DNA of 10,502 bases. Origin: Planctomycetia bacterium (GTDB lineage: Bacteria; Planctomycetota; Phycisphaerae; Phycisphaerales; SM1A02). Shown here one piece after another: positions 7,555-10,502 of the stretch (positions are counted from its first letter, which is position 1; the number at the start of each line of letters is the position of its first letter). Below the pieces are notes generated by a model. It was not told the origin of the DNA, ran no database searches, and worked only from the letters and a program-made list of their open reading frames with translations. Location: NCBI GenBank assembly GCA_005798965.1, contig SYIB01000315.1, positions 1 to 10,502 on the forward strand, in the 5' to 3' direction. The translations under genes were made by a program, and so were the position numbers.

Positions 7555-8268
7555 ATGGACCAGCCCGTTTCGATCAGCACCGGCGCCGGCAGCGGCATCG
7601 GCCGCGCCACCGCCATCATGCTTGCCGAACATGGACACCGCGTCACGCTCGTGGGTCGCACGGCGCTGGCGCTCGAGGAGACCGCAGCGCTCATCCGCGA
7701 GCGCGTGCCTGGCGCCACGCTCTTTCCGTGCGTCGCCGATGTCTGCGATCTTGACCTGGCTGCGATGGTCGTCGACCGTACGCATGCCGCGTGGGGCCGC
7801 ATCGACTGCCTCGTGAACGGTGCAGGCGCCGCGCCGAAGGCGCCCATCGAGGCGACCGACGAGGAGCTGCTCGAGAACACGTTCTATGTCAACGCGTTCG
7901 GCCCCGCAGCGCTCATCGCGCGTTGCTGGCCGCACTTCGTGCAGCAGAAGTCAGGCTGCATCATCAACATCAGCACGATGGGCGCGCTCGACCCCTTCCC
8001 GGGGTTCTTCGTCTACGCGGCGGCGAAGAGCGCGCTCGATTCGTTCACGCGCAGCGCCTGGCGCGAGGGCCGTCGCCATGGGATCCGCCCCTTCTGCATC
8101 AATCCCGGCGCCGTCGAGACCCGCATGCTGCGCAAGAACTGGGACGAGAAGATCATTCCGCCGGCCAAGACGCTGCAGCCCGAAGCGATCGCGACCGTGA
8201 TCTTGGATTGCATCGAGGGCCGCCGCGACGCCGAGGCCGGCAAGTCGATTCCCGTGCCGTCGCCGTGA
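7555..8268 (+). CDS. Classical short-chain dehydrogenase/reductase (SDR), substrate unknown
   Basis: This 237-residue Rossmann-fold oxidoreductase carries the full classical SDR signature. The cofactor loop TGAGSGIG starts at residue 9, NGAG is at 88-91, the catalytic S140 is in INISTMG, and Y154 and K158 are in YAAAKSALDSF. The substrate-side INPGAVETRM segment follows. An Arg after the second strand (LVGRT) suggests NADP(H) rather than NAD(H). The length and the LQPEAIATVILDCIEG C-terminal helix are normal for 3-oxoacyl-ACP-reductase-like members, but this family is too diverse to assign a substrate. The gene is 83 bases downstream of rseP with no obvious Shine-Dalgarno sequence. The ATG fits because the glycine motif starts about nine residues in, as usual. 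It is followed by a strong hairpin, so it probably ends the + strand gene run. Confidence 0.9.
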   Translation: MDQPVSISTGAGSGIGRATAIMLAEHGHRVTLVGRTALALEETAALIRERVPGATLFPCVADVCDLDLAAMVVDRTHAAWGRIDCLVNGAGAAPKAPIEATDEELLENTFYVNAFGPAALIARCWPHFVQQKSGCIINISTMGALDPFPGFFVYAAAKSALDSFTRSAWREGRRHGIRPFCINPGAVETRMLRKNWDEKIIPPAKTLQPEAIATVILDCIEGRRDAEAGKSIPVPSP

Positions 8269-8307
8269 GGCGCGAAGGCGGCGTGGTTCCGGAAATGGCT
8301 CCTCGAC

Positions 8308-8346
8308 AGTGCATCAACCTTCAAGCATCTTGAAGGTTGACGCATG
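8308..8346. terminator. Long hairpin after the SDR gene, likely bidirectional 3'-end structure
   Basis: The stem 8314-8325 pairs perfectly with 8329-8340 (12 bp: TCAACCTTCAAG against CTTGAAGGTTGA) around a CAT loop. After one A-C mismatch, another 3 bp (8310-8312 with 8342-8344) and a G-U pair extend it. It lies 40 bases past the SDR stop, between convergent genes, so it could serve transcripts from both sides. There is no T-run on either side, so it is not a canonical intrinsic terminator. Confidence 0.5.
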
Positions 8347-8356
8347 CCCTCACCCA

Positions 8357-8384
8357 CCCCGAGTTCTCAGGTCCGGCTAGGTTG
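8357..8384. repeat. 28-base direct repeat, copy 1
   Basis: This unit matches the one at 8422-8449 at 26 of 28 positions (core GTTCTCAGGTCCGG, then CYAGGTTG). The sequence between the copies is unrelated to what follows copy 2. It is too few copies for a CRISPR array. Confidence 0.8.
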
Positions 8385-8421
8385 ACTTCGGCGCGGCACT
8401 CGATGCTGCGGCACATTGGCC

Positions 8422-8449
8422 CCCCGTGTTCTCAGGTCCGGCCAGGTTG
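8422..8449. repeat. 28-base direct repeat, copy 2
   Basis: This is the second copy of the unit at 8357-8384, with a 65-base period. It differs by A to T early in the unit and T to C in the CYAGG part. I see no terminal inverted repeat or transposase associated with the pair. Confidence 0.8.
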
Positions 8450-8727
8450 TGCTGCGTCACGCACTGGCGCCTGTCCTTGCGGGACGCACGCGGTTGCTGC
8501 GTATCGTGCAAGGTCTGCAGTTTGCCCCCCCGAAAGTGACTTCGGAATGATGTCAACGAGGAGTGTTTCGCAGGGCCCTGCCATCTGCGGAAACTCGCGC
8601 TCGTCCGGAGCGACCGAGTTCCTTTGACGATTGGGTCGGTCCGATTGAGCGCATCAGGTTGCCTGGCGGCACGATCGCCATGGTCGCGCCCAATCTCTTC
8701 GAACGAGACTGCGAAAGGCCCTCTACA

Positions 8728-10500
8728 TTACGGAGTCCTAGCGACCCGGAATCCGATGTCGTTGATCGGGGACGACGGGGAGTAACTGATGCGGCGCGAC
8801 GCTCGACAGCTGTTCACGAAGCGCCAACCTCCGCCCCGTACCACACGAGACGTCCCGGTCGTTGGGCCAGGCGGATCATTCTGCGGGCTACTTGAGTAGT
8901 AACTGCTGTCAAACCAGTCGTTCACCAACTCCCAGACATTTCCTGCCATGTCGTGTAGGCCGTAGCCGTTGCCGAGCTTGCGGCCCACGATCCTCGTCTG
9001 GCTAGCAGCGTTTAGGTAGTTCCACGCGATGTTCCCGAGCAGATTGTCATCGTTTGTGCCGCTTGCGAATCCCGTAAATCCATGGAATGCCGTGGTTGTA
9101 CCTGCTCGGTACGCATACTCCCACTCCGCTTCGGTGGGGAGGCGCATGCCTGCACGGAGGAATCCCTGAATCATATTCCATGTCACCTGCTCCACCGGAC
9201 GATTGGGAATTTGGTCCACTGGTACTTCGCCGCTCGGACCCTGAAAAAAGCTCGGGTTCGAGCCCATCACACTCTGCCACTGCGCCTGCGTGACTTCGTA
9301 CCGGCCCATGTAAAACGGGTAGTTGAGGCTGACGGTATGTACCGGGTTCTCATTTGGATTGCAGGAAGTCTGCTGAGACGCGGTGCAACCCATCTGAAAG
9401 GCCCCAGGTGGAATCAATACCATCTCGATCTGGGTGGCTTTATCCTTGACCCGCCAGGCCAGACCGGTCTCCGTGATCGCGGCGCGGAGATTGGGATCTG
9501 TCACGACCGCCGGATCGGGAAGGGCCTCGATAAGTTCTGCCCAAGCAGGAGTGATGGGGCTCTTGATCGCGACGGTGTGAAGGCCGCCCCCTGCGATGGC
9601 GCTGCAGGGAGCGAGATTCGTAGGGATGGTGCACTGGCCCAAAAAATTGTTTCCCCACGCCCTGACGGTCCCGTCAGTACACAGCGCGATGGTGTGGTAG
9701 TAGCCCCCCGCGACAGCGGTGCAGGGGCCGAGGTTCTCTGGAATGATGGATTGACCATAGTTAGGGAGTGAACCCGTGTTGGTGATTCCAGCGCCCCAAG
9801 CTCTCACTGTGCCGTCCGTGCGCAATGCAATCGAGTGGTAGTAGCCTCCCGCGACGGCGCTGCAGGAACCAAGGTTTGTGGGGATAGTGCACTGGCCTGC
9901 GTCGTTGTTCCCCCACGCCCGGACCGTACCGTCGGTGCGCAGCGCGATGGTGTGAAGACCGCCCGCCGCAATGTCACTGCAGGGACCGACGTTCGTTGGG
10001 ATGGTGCACTGGCCGAGGAAGTTGTTTCCCCACGCCCTGACTGTCCCGTCATTGCGGAGCGCTACTGTGTGAAGAAGCCCCCCCGCGATGGCGCTACAGG
10101 GACCGAGGTCGACAGGGACAACTGATTGACCATAGTTTGGCCAGCCGCTGTTTCCCGCCCCCCACGCCCTGACCGTACCGTCATCCCTCAGTGCGATGGT
10201 GTGAAACTCACCAGCCGCGATGGCGAGGCAGGAACCGACGTTCGACGGGACATTGCACTGGCCCTCCCAATTGGATCCCCAGGCGCTGACGGAACCGTCC
10301 GAGTGCAACGCAACAGTATGAAACTCGCCCGCCGCGATGGCGAGGCAGGCCCCGAGGTCCCACGCGCTGTGGTGATCGTGGACACCTTCGCGCGCCAGAC
10401 AAGTCGCCCCGCCCTTTCGTAAGCAGCGCATTTCGTGGTCTCGGAAGTAGGGGCAGCGTACCTCCTGCAACAGGTTGCCCCCCAGGGTCGCCACCGCCCG
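8728..10500 (-). CDS. RCC1-repeat propeller / FGE-fold protein, fused at its N-side to an XDH-like FAD-domain fragment; open at window edge
   Basis: The frame has no start in the window: it is open to the right edge, and the first possible starts inside it are GTG 10494 and ATG 10431. Counting from 10494 (588 residues), residues 1-45 match a xanthine-dehydrogenase-family FAD subunit, annotated separately. Residues 46-312 form seven RCC1-type units with consensus LGPCSAIAGGxxHTIALRTDGTVRAWGNN and GQCTIPT. Residues about 355-586 form an FGE-sulfatase/SUMF1 fold: MVLIPPGAFQMG, YPFYMGRYEVTQAQW, MRLPTEAEWEYAYRAG, GLHDMAGNVWEL, VVRGGGW and CRASRR, ending IGFRVARTP. Formylglycine-generating enzymes need two reactive cysteines just after the GGSY/W motif; here that stretch is WRFVNSC, so the pair is absent. 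The remaining C563 aligns with a structural Cys. A sulfatase-activating role is therefore unlikely, and a binding or scaffold role is inferred. Related proteins are usually exported, but no signal peptide is visible here. Its codon choice looks less GC-biased than the + strand genes. Confidence 0.8.
   Translation of the reverse strand, partial: RAVATLGGNLLQEVRCPYFRDHEMRCLRKGGATCLAREGVHDHHSAWDLGACLAIAAGEFHTVALHSDGSVSAWGSNWEGQCNVPSNVGSCLAIAAGEFHTIALRDDGTVRAWGAGNSGWPNYGQSVVPVDLGPCSAIAGGLLHTVALRNDGTVRAWGNNFLGQCTIPTNVGPCSDIAAGGLHTIALRTDGTVRAWGNNDAGQCTIPTNLGSCSAVAGGYYHSIALRTDGTVRAWGAGITNTGSLPNYGQSIIPENLGPCTAVAGGYYHTIALCTDGTVRAWGNNFLGQCTIPTNLAPCSAIAGGGLHTVAIKSPITPAWAELIEALPDPAVVTDPNLRAAITETGLAWRVKDKATQIEMVLIPPGAFQMGCTASQQTSCNPNENPVHTVSLNYPFYMGRYEVTQAQWQSVMGSNPSFFQGPSGEVPVDQIPNRPVEQVTWNMIQGFLRAGMRLPTEAEWEYAYRAGTTTAFHGFTGFASGTNDDNLLGNIAWNYLNAASQTRIVGRKLGNGYGLHDMAGNVWELVNDWFDSSYYSSSPQNDPPGPTTGTSRVVRGGGWRFVNSCRASRRISYSPSSPINDIGFRVARTP
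9559..10359 (-). repeat. Seven RCC1-type repeat units with higher-order three-unit duplication
   Basis: Units begin at residues 46, 85, 129, 168, 207, 254 and 293 (counted from GTG 10494), with lengths 39, 44, 39, 39, 47, 39 and about 20. Units 2 and 5 carry a longer insert with PNYGQS in place of the Cys-containing GQC. Units 3 and 6 share NNFLGQCTIPT. Units 4 and 7 share the AGGGLHT or AAGGLHT form. The block 2-3-4 thus reappears as 5-6-7. At the DNA level 9647-9666 and 10022-10041 are identical. Unit 7 lacks its DGTVRAWG half. Seven strand sets would suit a seven-bladed propeller whose last blade is normally closed by N-terminal sequence, which here seems to be lost. Confidence 0.85.
10360..10500 (-). 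pseudogene. Fragment of a molybdopterin-dehydrogenase (xanthine dehydrogenase family) FAD-binding subunit
   Basis: Read from the right edge the frame gives RAVATLGGNLLQEVRCPYFRD, then MRCLRKGGATCLAREG and HDHHSAW. This matches the FAD-binding subunits of xanthine dehydrogenase / aldehyde oxidoreductase relatives (YagS/PaoB type), in which RN-ATxGGNLLQ binds FAD. The following RCxYFR, CLRKGGDTCYA pattern carries iron-sulfur ligands in some members; here the cysteines are C14, C24 and C32 counting from GTG 10494. In intact proteins the next motif is a Cys followed by HPSD and the rest of the domain. Here the sequence instead switches, in frame, to an RCC1 unit. The C-terminal half of the FAD domain is therefore missing. 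Whether the N-terminal half exists beyond the window cannot be seen. Confidence 0.72.
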
Positions 10501-10502
10501 CA

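Larger units (their letters stand above)
8269..8727. other. Intergenic region between the convergent SDR and RCC1/FGE genes
   Basis: About 460 bases lie between two convergent genes. It holds the hairpin at 8308-8346 and the direct repeat at 8357-8449, both listed separately. From about 8450 to 8727 I see no gene I can support. Open + strand frames (8337-8627 and 8563-8895) have no recognisable motif, and the second runs antisense into the end of the FGE domain. A short codon-like stretch on the + strand near 8620-8740 could be a decayed gene end, but I cannot name it. The TAA stop of the - strand gene is at 8728-8730, and I see no T-run terminator for it. Confidence 0.6.

Noticed and set aside
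8308..8346. Hairpin as an integron attC site
   Set aside because: CAAC and GTTG occur in the arms, but the GTTRRRY/RYYYAAC core pattern is not met and the stem lacks the extrahelical bases typical of attC. There is no integrase.
8357..8449. Direct repeats as a minimal CRISPR array
   Set aside because: There are only two copies with one 37-base interval, the repeat is not palindromic, and there are no cas genes.
8337..8895. Two + strand frames (8337-8627 and 8563-8895) in and beyond the intergenic gap
   Set aside because: No motif or start signal was recognised. The first begins inside the long hairpin, and the second runs antisense to the conserved end of the FGE domain.
9082..10422. + strand frames opposite the RCC1/FGE gene
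   Set aside because: They are periodic only because the RCC1 repeats beneath them are periodic; the - strand frame carries all the conserved motifs.

Overview
The window is GC-rich bacterial chromosome with dense coding on the + strand and one convergent gene of different character on the - strand. Three features point to the phylum Planctomycetota, probably a Phycisphaerae-like lineage: an RNase E with long acidic and arginine-rich flanks, an enlarged RseP-type protease, and an RCC1-propeller/FGE-fold protein with short Cys-containing repeats. This assignment is inference; no rRNA or other marker gene is present.

Layout, + strand: (1) 2-376, the C-terminal end of PTS Enzyme I (ptsI), cut by the window edge. 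(2) 377-651, a non-coding leader rich in inverted repeats, with four consecutive hairpins ending at the ribosome binding site of the next gene. (3) 652-4008, RNase E/G (rne), with an intact catalytic core between a long acidic N-terminal extension and a low-complexity C-terminal half. (4) 4015-5211, 1-deoxy-D-xylulose-5-phosphate reductoisomerase (dxr), six bases after rne and probably translationally coupled to it. (5) 5339-7471, an M50-family site-2 protease (rseP), much longer than the E. coli protein. (6) 7555-8268, a classical short-chain dehydrogenase/reductase of unknown substrate. The dxr-rseP order is a common bacterial arrangement; together with rne it is a housekeeping block (RNA decay, isoprenoid precursors, envelope-stress proteolysis).

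8269-8727 is a gap with no convincing gene. It holds a long perfect-core hairpin and a 28-base direct repeat with a 65-base period.

- strand, 8728 to the right edge: an open frame with three parts. In coding order these are (a) about 47 residues of a xanthine-dehydrogenase-family FAD-binding subunit, including its Cys-rich segment, entering from beyond the window; (b) an RCC1-type beta-propeller of seven short units; (c) a formylglycine-generating-enzyme (SUMF1) fold without the catalytic cysteine pair. The abrupt in-frame change from (a) to (b), at about 10360, is the most unusual thing here: either a real gene fusion or rearrangement, or an assembly chimera. I do not see a defence system, CRISPR array, transposase, tRNA or rRNA.
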